Source: Sphaerosporella brunnea (taxonomy: Eukaryota > Ascomycota > Pezizomycetes > Pezizales > Pyronemataceae). Taken from it: a stretch of 64,000 nucleotides of DNA. The notes under the pieces are model-generated. The model was not told where the DNA came from. It worked only from the letters and a program-made list of their open reading frames with translations, and did not search any database. The position numbers and the translations under genes were made by a program. The stretch is from the NCBI GenBank assembly GCA_008704415.1, contig VXIS01000183.1, positions 1 through 64,000 of the forward strand. Direction: 5' to 3'. Positions 32,901 through 45,500 of the stretch are shown piece by piece; position 1 is the first letter of the stretch; every line of letters starts with the position of its first letter.

Positions 32901-35138
32901 TGTCCACAATAGACGCCTTCTGGTCGGCGGGAAGCTTGTCCCAGTTCTTGGAAACAATACCGAGGACCTTGATGGCGAACGCGGGAGAGAGGGCGATGTT
33001 GTGATCAGCCGACATTCCAGAGTTTGTCGCTCGCGCCGCCACGTATGCGACCCACCGACCCACCTCGAGCTCCTTCCATCCCAGCGCATCGAAATCCATG
33101 ATTGCAAGTCTCTTGGAGAGTGCGAATGGCAGACAATCCGGCGGTAACGGAATATCGGCGGCCAACCTGCCTACATGAACGTAGTACTTGATTGCGGCCA
33201 GCGACACAGGCACAGCCAGGCCGTTTTCCACCTCTTCGCCTTTGTCGTTGAGGATCGGAACCATTGCTATCGCGCCGCTCAGCAGCATCGAGGCCTGCAG
33301 ATCATCGAGCTTTCCGGTCTGGATTTCTACCGAGAGCCACTTTAAGAATGCGTGAGACTGTTCACTACTCAGCGGCCTGTCCGCCAGCGAGTTTTGGATG
33401 TCAGTAAACGTAATTTCGGTGATGAATCCTCCCTTTCGAAGCGTATCAACAAACTCCGGAGCGCCTTTGATGAGGGCCTCTGGCAGCAACGGTAGTCCTT
33501 CCAAAAATGTGACCCTGTCTGCCAGCCGTACCTTGGTGCTGGATAACACGCCGCGCGTGGACAGCAACTCAATGCTGGTGTAGTAAGTCGCACTCCAAAA
33601 GGCCTCGGCGACGTAGTTCCCCACGTTGAGCGACGGCGTCGAGTCTTCGAACGTAAATTGCCGCATGATGTGCACCGCGTGCGCGTACAGCTCTTGCAAA
33701 TCCGCCGGCTTCAGCCCCGCCGTGCGCTTGCGCAACATCTCCATCTCATCTACGTATATTATGCGAGCAAGAATACCTGCTGCGCGCAGCAGCTCAGCGT
33801 TCCAGGTCTTGACGATGCGTGCGTTCAGGTCAATGTTCTCTCGCTCCACGGTGGGGATCACCGAGTGGGCGGCAAAGTGGGCTTTGATCCCCGTGGTCTG
33901 GTGTGTTGGGAAGCCGATGAAGATGCGTCCGTTTTTGGTAGGTACCACGCCCGAGAATATATCTGACTCGCTCTCGGATGCGTCCAGTTCATCTTTGGAC
34001 ATGGTCAGGCACGAGATGGTGGTCCGCTTCGGTGGTGGCTTCTTGGTGGCACGTTCCAGCTCGGCAGCGAACTTGGCACCGACGGACGTTGCGATCGTAG
34101 CGGTCGCTATACGCAGAAAGATACTTGCGGTCGTATAGTCATGCAAATTGGTGGCGGTGATGTTGCTCTTCTTCTGCTGCTGCGTGGCTGCAGCTCGTCC
34201 GAAAAAAAGCCGTCCCAGGCCTCCGAAGGCACCCTCTGCCGATGGCGGTTTCTCAGGCTGGTAGTGCGTAACGTTCATATACCTCGCATCAAGCTGCACG
34301 TTCGCAGTCTCCACGGCTGTGATCTGCGCGATCCCATCTTTCGTCTTGGGATGCACACTTGACGGGATTCCGAGGGTGGCGGGCGGCAGTTCCTTTTTGC
34401 GCAGTTCGCACAGCAGCAGGTCGTCCATCCACAACGAGATCCGTTCCAGCTTCACGAACGTCAACGAAGTGGCAAAGAATTTGCACAGACTGCGCAGATC
34501 TGGTAGATCTCCCGGCTCGCGATGGTCGAGTAGAAAGGTGGTCCAGTCCTCGCGGGTTTGCAGCTTCGCGCGTCGCGTGAAAAGGGAGTTGCCCCGCCAG
34601 AAAAAAGCCATGGCAGCATTACCGGAAGACACGAAGGGCTCGTCGCAATCCGCGAAAACGCTGTAGAAGCCGACACCGAAAGCTGGAGGGAATATCGTCA
34701 GCAGCTGCTGGGGGGTGAGAGGGCCGAATGTGACATACCTCCGATCTTCTCGTCGCTCGGATTTCCCTCGGCAATGCGCTTCAGACGGCTCCAGTCCTGG
34801 TCTCGGAAGGGCATTCCATCGTTTTTGACTACTAGTCTGCGAATCTTCTTCTTGACCAGTTCTTGCAATCCGGCGGCATCTACCACCTGCATCTTCGCTA
34901 GCGATTCCCCATCCTCACGATCATCGGCGGCGGATGAGTAGTAGCGCACTTCGACAGAGGTAGCGCATGCGTCGGCGGCGTTCTGGATAAGCTCTCTGAG
35001 GGTTGTGTGTTCACTGCTGTAACGTGCCAGGACTTTGTCGATCAGGGCGCGGGTGTTCACGGTGACAGCCTCCTCGGCGCCGTCATCGGTTGAGTGTAAA
35101 GTTTGCTTGCGTAGGGCCGATAGCGGATTTGCCGCCAT
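29970..35138 (-). CDS. Sacsin-like HATPase protein (DUF3684) with C-terminal HExxH motif
   Basis: Three exons (35138-34739, 34682-30125, 30069-29970) give 1,685 aa. The N-terminus is an HSP90/sacsin-type ATP-binding domain: ELIQNAADAC (49-58, N-box), VVKNDGMPF and, across the first intron, GAFGVGFYSVFADCDEP. The large middle belongs to the fungal DUF3684 family. Near residues 1240-1360 come a charged KLAQLKQTKEEQEKRAQ-type helix and a Pro/Ser-rich linker. The end holds CHELAHNLVGQH (HExxH at 1635-1639, third His 1645), then HSYFTESF. This looks like a zinc-peptidase signature, though it may be structural. The last intron (30124-30070, GTAAGT..CAG) adds the final 33 residues. By analogy with sacsin it may act as a chaperone, but its role is unknown. 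Confidence 0.88.
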
Positions 35139-36729
35139 CGTCGTTGGGGGTTGAGCGACAGGCGGGGTGTATAGGTAGTAGAGTAAGCTAGTTGAGGTTC
35201 GTGGAGCTTCGAAGGTTCAGCAACAGAGCTCAGACGGCGGTCAGAGAAGATGAAAGAAGTAAGAAGTATATGCTGTGCGATCGGCAGCGAAAGCGGGAAG
35301 AAGGAGGGGGGAGGGGAGGGGGAGGAGGCGGGGGAGGGACAACGAACGACCAAAGCGTGAAGATGGATGTGGATGGGGGCGATCTCGAAGGTGGGCGACG
35401 CGACAAGCTCGAACGCGAGGGTTGTTCTGATTGATCTGATAAGATAATGAATGATATGCTGTTGTCAGCGCTCGCGATCGAGCAGAGTCCAAAGTACACT
35501 CGAAAGCGCAAACGGAAAACCTCACAGCTCATCATGCTACCAGTATTTTCCAGCGCGGGTTTGATTGGCAGAACCACCCGCCTGGCAATTGCGAATGCAG
35601 CGCACGAAGAATGTCGCTACTCATACGTAAACTAGAAGCACAATGTATAGCAACTGAGAATGTATAATGTGACAGCATAGATTTGATTTGTCGACCCCCC
35701 ACATCGGCGGCGAACTGTGTGCGTGCTCAGTGTCCAGTGCAGCCTCCAAAACTTCTCATTAAGGTCATACATCACGCCGATGATTCCAAGCCATGCGCAA
35801 CCCCCGTCTGATGGCCAAACGCCGCAGCTAACGGTTCCATCCCAAATGGCAGTGTGTACTTCCCGCTCACTGTTCCGGCTGTCATCGGTCGCACGGTGGT
35901 TGATTCGTCGCCGCGAAGCTGCCAGCGGTAGCATCGCCAGCGATTGTCGGCGTTACGGTCGTGAAATCGAACTGTAGCCAGCTGGAGCGATATCTGGACA
36001 AGGAGGTTAAAGCCTGGCTCAACCCGAGAAGGAGAGAGATGCGAGAGCTCACTGTTCCGAAAGCAACAAGATCGGAGACGAAAACACCACTGCACGCGTC
36101 GCCCGGAAGGCAAAACATGCCAGTATCTGGGGATTCGACAACATGTTGCTGAGAATGGTGAAAACGCCAGCTCCAGGGTTTGTGGCGACGTGAAAATCCC
36201 ACCAGGGCCCGGGTGGCGGAATGCTTCTAGTCAACGATGTCAGCGCAAGTTCTGGGGAAACAACTTCTTCTTCTTATGAAGTATCTATAGATACAGGATC
36301 TGATATGAAACATGGGAGTGTAAACAATCCAACTTCGATAACTACATAGGAGCTGTTGAGTGCCAAAGAGCATCACAGATTCACAGCATTCGAATTCGAG
36401 TGACACCACGTGATGCACATGATTCAGAAGTTCAAGGAGTATGTTTTGGCCTTCGATCACGCTGGGAAGGCGTATACAAACTTACCGAGAGCGCGGCAAT
36501 TGTGCACTTACGCTATCCGCGCGGTCATCCTGACCGAGAACACTTTGTCGTGCCACAGCTGAAATGCAAAACGCTGCATTACAGAACAAAGGGCTTGTTT
36601 ACGATCAGTTTCTTGCCATTTCGATTCGTCCGAGATGCCTATCTGATCACGTGGTAAAACTGAGCGCGGCCCTTCGCCACCTCATTCCCTCTGCACTGGC
36701 ATCCATCCCCCTCGCGATACATCCCCATC
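35139..36729. other. Intergenic between two divergent genes
   Basis: The upstream region shared by the DUF3684 gene (-) and the BTB gene (+). GA-rich sequence at 35295-35340 lies in the likely 5' leader of the DUF3684 gene. Frames on the minus strand at about 35.7-36.2 kb contain hydrophobic words but no recognisable protein. Confidence 0.45.
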
Positions 36730-37853
36730 ATGAGCTCGAACGACATGGAAACCCTTTTTGGCACTCTCAGGTTGGAAGAAATCCCGAATATAGACGAATC
36801 TCCGGAAGCAGCGCAGCCGATTGCGGTCGACGGCGACGTCATTCTAGACGTCTCTGACGATAGCCGCTATCTCGTTTCCTCTCAAGTGCTGTGCGGCACT
36901 TCCAGCGTGTTCAGGACCATGCTAGGCAAAGACTCCAAGTTTGCAGAGGCTGCTGCTTTGCGACGCGCTCGGCTGGCAGACAGCAACGAACCTATCGTGG
37001 TACGTTTGGAAGACGACGATCCTTGGGCGATGGGAGTTGTGATGCGAGTTTTGCATTCCCGACATTACTCGATACCTTCCACGGTTAACTTGACCCAATT
37101 GGGGGCTTTGGCGGTTGTTTGCGACAAGTACGCTTTTCACGAAGGCCTACATACCGCTTCAAGTCTTTGGGTGCAGTCATTACGTTCTGATGAACTAATC
37201 AACCAACACCCCGAGCATTGGCTTTTAATTTCGTGGGTTTTCGGCCCGGAGGAGATATTCACTCGGGTGTCGAGAGCGCTGGTTTTGAGCTCGGCCGAAA
37301 CAGATGGCGAGCTCACCATCTCTGGGAATATCGAACCTATTTTTCGTGAGAGTATTCCCAGTGCGGTTACTGGTAGGTTGAGGTTTTCTTGAGAGGTGGG
37401 CGTGAGGATGAAAGCTGACTCTCCTTATGTGTAGCCCAAATTCTCAACCGTCGCCACCAGTGCTTAACATTGATGAAGGCGCATGTCTCGAAGCTCCAAG
37501 ATTCATACTTTACCGCAGAAGTGATAGCGCCCATGTGCCGTCGTGGTGTACGTAATCATGCACGGGGGGTCCCTTGCGACACATTGCAATTAGGGCATTT
37601 CTATCGAACGTTCCATATAGGCCAGCACCGAGAATGGCTTGCAGCACACGGTACATTGCAACAAATTGCGGACGGTTTGAGAACGGTTGGTTCTATATAC
37701 TATACTGACAACGGAGGTAACAATCACGCGGGCTGTAGTTGGGTACCGGGGTTAATTCAAGATGTCCAAAATACCATCGATTCAGTGGCTGGGCTTTCTT
37801 TTTCGGAATTTCCTTCTCGAACGTGGGGGCCCATAAGCCATGCCACGCTGTAA
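36730..37853 (+). CDS. BTB/POZ domain protein, paralog 1
   Basis: Two exons (36730-37372, 37435-37853), intron with GTAGGT donor, CTGAC branch and TAG acceptor, 353 aa. Residues about 30-110 follow the BTB fold: DGDVILDVSDDSRYLVSSQV, LCGTSSVFRTML, then a VVMRVLHS helix. VCDKYAFHEGL and the LISWVFGP segment follow the BTB domain. The C-terminal half has DTLQLGHFYR and GCSWVPGL..GLSFSEFP..WG. Such fungal BTB proteins are presumed adaptors for protein interaction or ubiquitin ligases; no partner domain is seen. A diverged paralog lies at 52927-54144 in the opposite orientation with the intron at the same place. Confidence 0.88.
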
Positions 37854-39489
37854 AGCCGGCCTTGAATGCTGGAACAAGGGGCTCATGGGCACGTTTTCTG
37901 ACTTTCCTACTTCCCGCAGTAGCCGGCGCATGGTTCCAATTGTTCATTTTCAGGAGCTGCATTAGGCACAAGCCGTTTCTGTGGGTTTTACATCTGTATC
38001 TTGGATCGTTGAGCTTAAACTTTGTTCGAGTCGGGGAGTGAATTAATATCGATTGCTATTTGCATATTATCCAAATGGGCCCTAAATCATCAAAGAATCT
38101 TAATCAGTGGTTCCATAGCTCACCCCGGAAACGCCAGGCATTTGGGGCAAGCTGGGGAGACTGATAGCCTTTAGGCGCTTTTGCATTGGCGGGCTAGGCG
38201 CCGGCTGGTCAGGCCGAGCCCTCGCACGAGCCCGGAGCAAATATACCGGAATTTTAGGCTGAGGGAGTCTACAGAAGTACATCTTGATATCCGCATCCTG
38301 AACCCATCACGCGTGCGGAGCCTTGAACAATCCTGATAGAAGCCTGAATAGTGATGGGCGCAAATGCCATTCGGTTATAGATACGACCGAGTCGCTAAAA
38401 ATTGCTTTATTTTGGCGTGGGTCGCAAATTTACTGCAAAGGACAAAACTTTAGACTTTTAAGCAAATCATGCCCGCCTTCAGCCAAATAACCGCTCTACA
38501 GGCTACCTCCACTGCACATAACCCCTCTGAAGGCCATCACCACTGGCGGTTGATAGCTACAAGAACGCTGGTGCCTTCACAGCCGTCACTGTGCTGGGGA
38601 CCATCAAATTGTGGTCATCTTAGCGCCCTCATCGTCTATGAGGAGACCTAAAGGAACATAGTGGTGAACGTCAAAGTCCTCTTCCGGTCCAATATACTCC
38701 TCCTTTTCAGTGACTTCCGCTTCGGATAGCGGCAACCAACGTACTGGTATTTACGTTCTTAGGGGGTAGCCGGTTACTCTTTTTACTGATCTGATTTCCT
38801 GCCCAAGGAAACACCTGTTGCGGAGTAGGGGGCGGCAGCATAATCTTTAGCTACTCTTGCTAAATACGGTACAAATGCTCATTGCTGTTCCGCCATTCGA
38901 GCGAATCCCTTACTTATGGATTCTGGGTGCCGCTAGATACCGCTCGGGTAAAGCAGAGCGAGCAGCCGTCGCATCTTCTTCGTCCATAGGTTCGAAACCT
39001 GGGACACTAGTGTGCACAAGGGAGTTGCCTCGGAGTCCTTCTTGACTGTGGGTAGCGAAAGTACAGTCCTGCCAGTTCCGGTGGTGGAAACTACACCTTG
39101 AGTTGATAATCAACTGTGGTGGCCTTTGCTTTCTTGCTTTCTTGCAATCACAACTTCGCCAGCCCAGTCCTTTCAAGCACTCGAGCTTGAAACGTCGATC
39201 AAGTATAGTAGCAACTCAGGAAGCTTGAATCTAGGGGTCGATAAGTATGATATACTAATATTAGTTATGATATTTTATTATACATTTCAATACCTTTCTG
39301 AAAACAGTATAAAGCTAAGGCGAAAAATTGAGTTACGCCGAGACCGAATGACGGCTTATGATTAGCGCTCTATGTTTTCCGACTTTCTGCTCCGGCTGGC
39401 ACTGGTCTTTAGATCGAACTCAAAGCCGTCCCACAAACTCATCTTCGAGTTCCATCAATTCCTCCTCAATTTCTAGCAACTTTTCTTCT
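37854..39489. other. Gene-free stretch, probably decayed hAT element
   Basis: TAGTGATGGGC at 38349-38359 resembles a hAT end, and the frame at 39490-39990 resembles a hAT C-terminus. Sequence between them has no open frame of note and is locally AT-rich near 39240-39330. Confidence 0.4.
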
Positions 39490-39990
39490 TCAACCTGGTC
39501 CCAACTGCCTAAAGGAGCGATTCAGAATGCGCCTATTTACAGGAAGTAGGATAGCTTGTCTGCGCTCTCTACTGCGAGGCGATCCCGCTTTTCTGTCGTG
39601 GATCGAGTTCCTAGTAGAGAATGACAGCTCTGAGGGTACAGAGTTAGAGAGTTTGTTAGGCAGCTCTGATGCAAGGAGTGTCATTTCTTCCCAGAAATTA
39701 ACAGCTTTATTTGCCAGTGCCCAGATATGGCTTTGGCGACGAAAATGGTCTTGACGGCTCCTGTATCTGGCGAGCTGGCTCCGTGCTGACATTGGGTTTG
39801 CGCAGTGCTCCCTGATGAAAAGGCACATCTTGTTCGCATCTTCCAAGGTATAGGGCTCTTCGTGCACAACAGTGACAGGGTCTAGACAGCGAGCAACGAT
39901 GTGAATGTCGTCCAGCTGCTTAACCATTCGTTGTTTGAAAAGAGGAAATAGCTTAGCAGTAGCATCCGGGTGCATAAGAAAGGTTTGCAA
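39490..39990 (-). pseudogene. hAT transposase C-terminal fragment
   Basis: A 166-aa frame containing LFPLFKQRMVKQLDDIHIVA, CLDPV, NFWEEMTLLASELPNKLSNS and VPSELSFSTRNSIHDR. The PSELSFS..IH pattern is the conserved end of hAT transposases (known pattern: P-S-x-x-x-E-R-x-F-S...), so this is the dimerisation region. The catalytic DDE part is not present as an intact frame, and the expected RNRL word after IH is degraded. A relic. Confidence 0.55.
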
Positions 39991-42513
39991 CTGGGCCGAG
40001 CTCTATCTCACTAAAAACAAACTTTTATACCGGTCCCAGGCGCTATAATCTATAGTGTAAGTTTACCTAAACTTAACTCACGTACAGAAACCACCTAATC
40101 GAACCGTAATTATCGACCCCTACCCTGCAGCGGATGTTGGACGAGGAACAACGCTCTCAGATATGTTGCTGATAGCGTAGGGCGAAGGGGAAGTCGTCTG
40201 CAGACCGAGGCCTTTAAATATCTCTTTTGTTGTGTGGGTATGATTTTTGATGGACTTGAAAAGTTGAACGCAGGCTTTCTGTTTTACCCCACGACCTATA
40301 ATGACCTCGCAAGCGATGAACCGTGATGAACCTCGCACCATTCAATCTGCCCACCACTCTCAACCTCGCCCGCGAGCACAACACCCCTCGCATCACCTAT
40401 CCCTCCGCCGCCACCAAATCCCCCACCCAAGATGACCTAACCTTCAACCACCAATGGCAGTGCCAGGACGCAATCTTTAGCTGCTGCGCACCAAACCCAC
40501 CCCCACCGGTGATCAGTTGCCGCACGGCCAGCGACTCCCCACTTTCCAAGCATTAAAGGAAGCAATACGCAACCAGCCATTTCGAAATACGGGCGCTCCA
40601 ACACGCGTGAAGTGACAACAGGACCTAAAGTCGACCGGGGGTAAAACAGAAAGTCTGATAAAAGCCCCCGAAGGTTGCCTTTCGCTCGACGGTGCTCGAC
40701 AGTTAAATGCTTTAGATCCCCAAAGCCTAAGATGATGCTACCCTAAAGACCTTCACCATGTCTGACTGGAGTAGCACTGTGAATGGGATCCCCTCTCATT
40801 GGCTCGACTGAATTAGCGGAACGAAGGTCTCATCAAATTGAAGCCGTGAGTTGGCTGCGGGGCCCGTGAATGGTATGCGAGGATAAACTTGAAGGAAGGT
40901 GGTCTTGCCAGGCCTGTGAAGGCGCTGCCTAACTGCTTGCCTGACTTTCTCAATCGCTGGTCACAGGGATAGCCCGCCCCGGCGCTGGATAGTGCTACTG
41001 GGACCACTGAGCCTAATCCATCATCACGTAGATGAGGCAAAACAATGTCTTGGCGCCAAGTTGCGTCCGACACGGTGGTGAGTTGTTCCGGGAGGAGAAG
41101 GCTATTCCTGCTATCCTGCCGTTCCTGTAAGATACCAAAGTTGGGCAGGTCGTGGCGGTGGCTCCTGAGGAATAGTAGGGGAAAGAGCAGTGAGCTGGGC
41201 CTTTTGGCCATGGCAGACTTTTGTTTTGGGCCTGTTTTTTCTCAATTACGTCCCCATTTGTCTTTTCTCTTTGGTATTCAGGGTGATCACAGTCGACGCA
41301 TGAGATAACATCAATAAGGTGACGGACAGGATAGGGCCGGGGAGGAGGTGGAAAGTCTGTCATAATCTTCATAGATTGCATGTAGACACTCATCATGATT
41401 GCACACACACTCGGTGACGTCGGACGCTCGAGGTGCGGACCGAGTTTTTTCCGATGACTCGCTCTCTGTTGATATTACAGAGTCGTTTGCGTAAGTGTAG
41501 TCGTTTCCACTTCTAGAGTCTGTGCACGAAAAATAGAGTCTGCGGGCTCGCAGTTGCCTGTTTTGTAGTTGACCATATACAATTAAGGCAACGCCCCCCA
41601 GAGCGTTGCCTGAATTGTATGGTCAACGACAAGGCGGGAAGGAATGGCGTGCACAGACTACATTTATCCAAGCGACTGTAAAAGCATTGCTGCGCTGTGG
41701 GCACCAGGGTAGTACTTATCTCTGGGAAGCGAAAATCATAGAAAATCACTCGGTGGCGGTGGCTTCTTCGGCCATCGCCGATGCCAAGTTGTGTTATATG
41801 GCCCTCCCTAATCCTGCAACAGTTACCAGTCTGTCCTTGGCGCAGCATTTGGATTTCGCCCTCCATAAACCGGAGCCGTGTTGACAGGCAGCTCTACATA
41901 ATACTGTTCATTGACGTTCATGCGAACACGGAATCGAAAACGAATCTGGAGTACCATGGCTAATGACAGGGATAGGTAGATCTGATGTAGGTCTCAGTAG
42001 CTACGGCTAATCTACGTAGAAACACTCCGAGTGTCAGACCATGGACGCAAAATGGGATGCTGCTTTGTGCCTTCGCTGTGTAATGCGGCGGTCTTCAATT
42101 GCGCCGCCTGGCTGCGCAGATCGACTCATCTGACGCGCTTTCCGTTACGTTTTCTAGCTGCGTGTGAAGAATGACTCTTTTTCACTTCTTTTGCACGCGT
42201 GCTCTTCGTCGTGGAGAAAGAAAACACAGGGCGGAGAGAAGTTTGGCCGCTTCCACACTTCCAAGATACCAAGCCGCCCAGCATCTGGGCTTTGACTCAC
42301 CCCGGCCGTAATTGGTGCCCGTCGTTACACCGCCTCGTGTCGCTCGCTTGGGGTTGGTTCAAGAATTCGAAGGCCAAAAGGAAATTCCCCGGACGACTCC
42401 CATTCAAAATGAAACGCATCTCCCCCGAGATTATTATGTGAAGTGCTGAGTAGGCACTCCCTCAAATCAACCCCCCCTCTCGCTATTGCCACCACAGCTC
42501 TCACCGCGGCAAC
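39991..42513. other. Intergenic with one hairpin element
   Basis: No convincing gene. A 77-aa Pro/Asn-rich frame at 40323-40556 is unsupported. A strong hairpin lies at 41517-41659. The last few hundred bases precede the ABC transporter. Confidence 0.45.
41517..41659. repeat. 143-bp hairpin element
   Basis: Outer arms AGTCTGTGCACG and CGTGCACAGACT are perfect inverses. An inner pair (GTTGACCATATACAATTAAG through GCAACGC, and GCGTTGCCTGAATTGTATGG through TCAAC) forms a near-perfect 27-bp stem with an 8-base loop centred near 41598. Probably a miniature fold-back element; if transcribed it would fold into a long hairpin RNA. Confidence 0.6.
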
Positions 42514-45500
42514 ATGGGCTCCGAAGAACTGCCCGTCGTCCCCGACCAGTCCACGAAAGTCCCCACTCAACAGATTGCCAGCGGCGTTGAAGCTTCCGAA
42601 AAGCACGGAATTCCGAAGAGCTCAACAGAACCTTCCAGCGATGTTGTTATCGAAACTGGCCCAGAAGGAGACAAGAACGGCGAGACCAAGAAGAAGGAGG
42701 ACGGCCAGGGCGGAATAAAGGACTACATAGTAAAAAATTACCTGTGGCCCTTGCAATGCAATCGTTACTTACATTCGCGGTAGACGCTATGGAGCTACGC
42801 GCAACCCATCGATCGTGTGCTACATGCCATTGGTTTCTTCTCCGCTATTGGCGCCGGTGCCGCGCTACCGTTGATGACGCTTGTTTTCGGTGCTATGGTC
42901 AATGCTTTCAACAAATGGGGCCAATTCGATGCCAACGGAAATCCCCTCTTAACGCCCCAGTCATTCCGACACACGATCAACAAGAATGCTCTGTGGTTCG
43001 TCTACCTGTTCATCGGCAAGTTTGTGCTCGTGTACCTGCACACAACCTGCTTCACCATCGCCGCAGTTCGGATGACTCGAGGTCTGAGACTTGCGTATGT
43101 CCAGTCGATCTTGAAGCAGGAGATCGCCTACTTTGATACCTGCACGCCAGGCGCCGTAGCAACTCGTATCTCTACCAACGCAAACTTGATCCAAACGGGA
43201 CTGGGGGAGAAGGTTGGAATCGCGAGTCAAGGACTTGCCATGCTGGTAGCAGCTTTCTGTGTGGCATTCTCTCAGCAATGGAAATTAACCCTGGTGACTG
43301 CGACTACTCTCCCTGCCGTGCTTATTTTAGTAGGGACGACGGTGGTCCAATCTCAAAAAATCGAACAGCAAATCTTACAGATCTACACCAAGGCAGGAGG
43401 GCTTGCCGAAGAAGCTTTGGGGAGCGTGAGGAATGTTGTCGCCTTTGGGGCGCATGACAAGCTAGCTGCCAAGTATGGGGCCTATATGGATTCAGCAAGA
43501 ACGCTCGGTATCAAACTGGGACCCCTTTTAGGTGTGCAATATAGCTCGGAGTTCAGGTAGTTGCTGCCATTTTCCGTTGATTATTCATGGCGGTCACTAA
43601 TATGGTCACAGCATAATGTACTGCGCCTATGCGCTTTCGTTTTGGTACGGAATTCGGCTGCTTGTACGCGGAGAGATTCCCGACGGCGGTACCGTTGTAA
43701 CGTACAGAGACTTACCTTTGCATCATGCACCGAGTTAAAGGCTGATCCACTGCAAGCGTATTTTTTTCCTGCATTATTGCGACGTCGAGTCTTACCATTA
43801 TCGCTCCGTCCATAGGGGACTTTACCAAGGCTTCTGCTGCGGCTAAGGATGTCCTGGAGATGATTGCTCGCCGCCCTGAAATCGACTCTTCGAGCACGGA
43901 TGGGCGCAAGCCTGACAGTGTCCAAGGCCGGATCGAGCTCCGCAACGTCAGTTTCAAGTATCCGGCAAGGCCAACGGTCCAGGTTCTCGACAACATCAAC
44001 ATTGTCTTTGAAGAGGGCAAGACGACTGCCCTGGTCGGAGCAAGTGGCAGTGGAAAGAGTACCATAATTGCCCTTGCTGAACGTTGGTACGATCCTGAAA
44101 GCGGTGATGTCCTTCTTGATGGCAACAACGTGAAAGATTTAAACCTCAAGTGGTTGCGCCAGCAAATCGGGTTGGTCCAGCAGGAGCCGGTTCTTTTCAA
44201 CGACACTGTCTATGCCAATGTTGCCCATGGCTTGCAAGGGACAGAGATGCAAACCCTTCCAGAGGAGGATAAACGAAGGCTTGTCAAGGAGGCTTGCATT
44301 GAAGCCAATGCCGATGCGTTTATTGAAGCACTCCCCGAAGGATACGATACGGTTGTCGGTGAGCGTGCCAGTCTCATGTCGGGGGGACAGAAGCAGCGCA
44401 TCGCTATTGCACGAAGCATCATCTCAGGGCCCCGGATTCTGCTCCTCGACGAAGCCACATCTGCTCTCGACCCAAAGGCGGAAGGAATCGTTCAAGCAGC
44501 CTTGGATCAAGCGGCAAAGTCAAGAACAACGATCATAGTCGCACATCGCTTATCGACAGTAAAGCGTGCAGATAAGATAGTAGTTCTCAACAAGGGCAGA
44601 ATTGTCGAAGAAGGGACCCACGAAAGCCTCCTGGCGGTGGAAGGTGCATACTGGCGTCTGGTTTCAGCCCAAAAACTCTCTGTGGCCGCCGAAGATGTGC
44701 AGGAGCACTCCGATGACAGCTCAGTGTCGGAAGTCGCTGATGAGCTGGCTGGTATCGACAGGGTTGAAACCAAGCTTTCGACGATCAGCGCGAAGACGTT
44801 GAAGCATGAAGACGTGTCCCAGAAGTTTGGCCTACTGAAGTGTCTGGCGATTGTCTTTTACGAACATCGACACCTCTGGGCGTGGTTCCTTGGGGGAGTG
44901 ACTGGTTGCGTGATGGGTGGTGCTGTCTTCCCAGCACAAGCAATTCTGTTCTCACGAATCGTCACGGTATTTTCACTGCCAATGAATAAGCTGACAGAGC
45001 GCGGAAACTTTTGGGCTCTGATGTTCTTCTTTTTGGCCCTTGGAACACTCGTTGCATACGCATCGGTTGGCTTCTTCTGGACGACCGTCGCCTTCATGAT
45101 GGGTCGTGTTCATAGAGGAGCATATTTCGTGGCCATGATAACCCAGGATATCGCTTTCTTTGACATTCCCGAGAACTCTTCCGGCTCTCTGACGGCCAGG
45201 CTATCCTCAGACCCTCAGGCGCTTCACGATCTCATCCAGGGAAATCTTGGCCTCATCATCGCGGTCATCGTCAATCTCCTCTCATCTTGTACCCTGTCGC
45301 TCATCGTCGGATGGAAGCTAGCGCTAGTGGCAATCTTTGGTTGTCTTCCGCCTCTGTTTGCTGCGGGCTTTACCCGCATGCGTTTGGAGCTCTCCGCCCA
45401 GGAACGAGTCTCTAAATTCTTCTTGGAGAGTACCCGATTCGCCGCGGAAGCGGTTTCTGCGATTCGCACTGTGCAAAGTCTCACTCTCGAAGATGCCGTT

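Noticed and set aside
38935..39015. Possible tRNA because of AGGTTCGAAACCT near 38990
   Set aside because: The T-arm-like hairpin is perfect but the rest does not fold as a tRNA and no A box is present.
40323..40556. 77-codon Pro/Asn-rich frame
   Set aside because: No conserved pattern, no clear promoter; probably chance.
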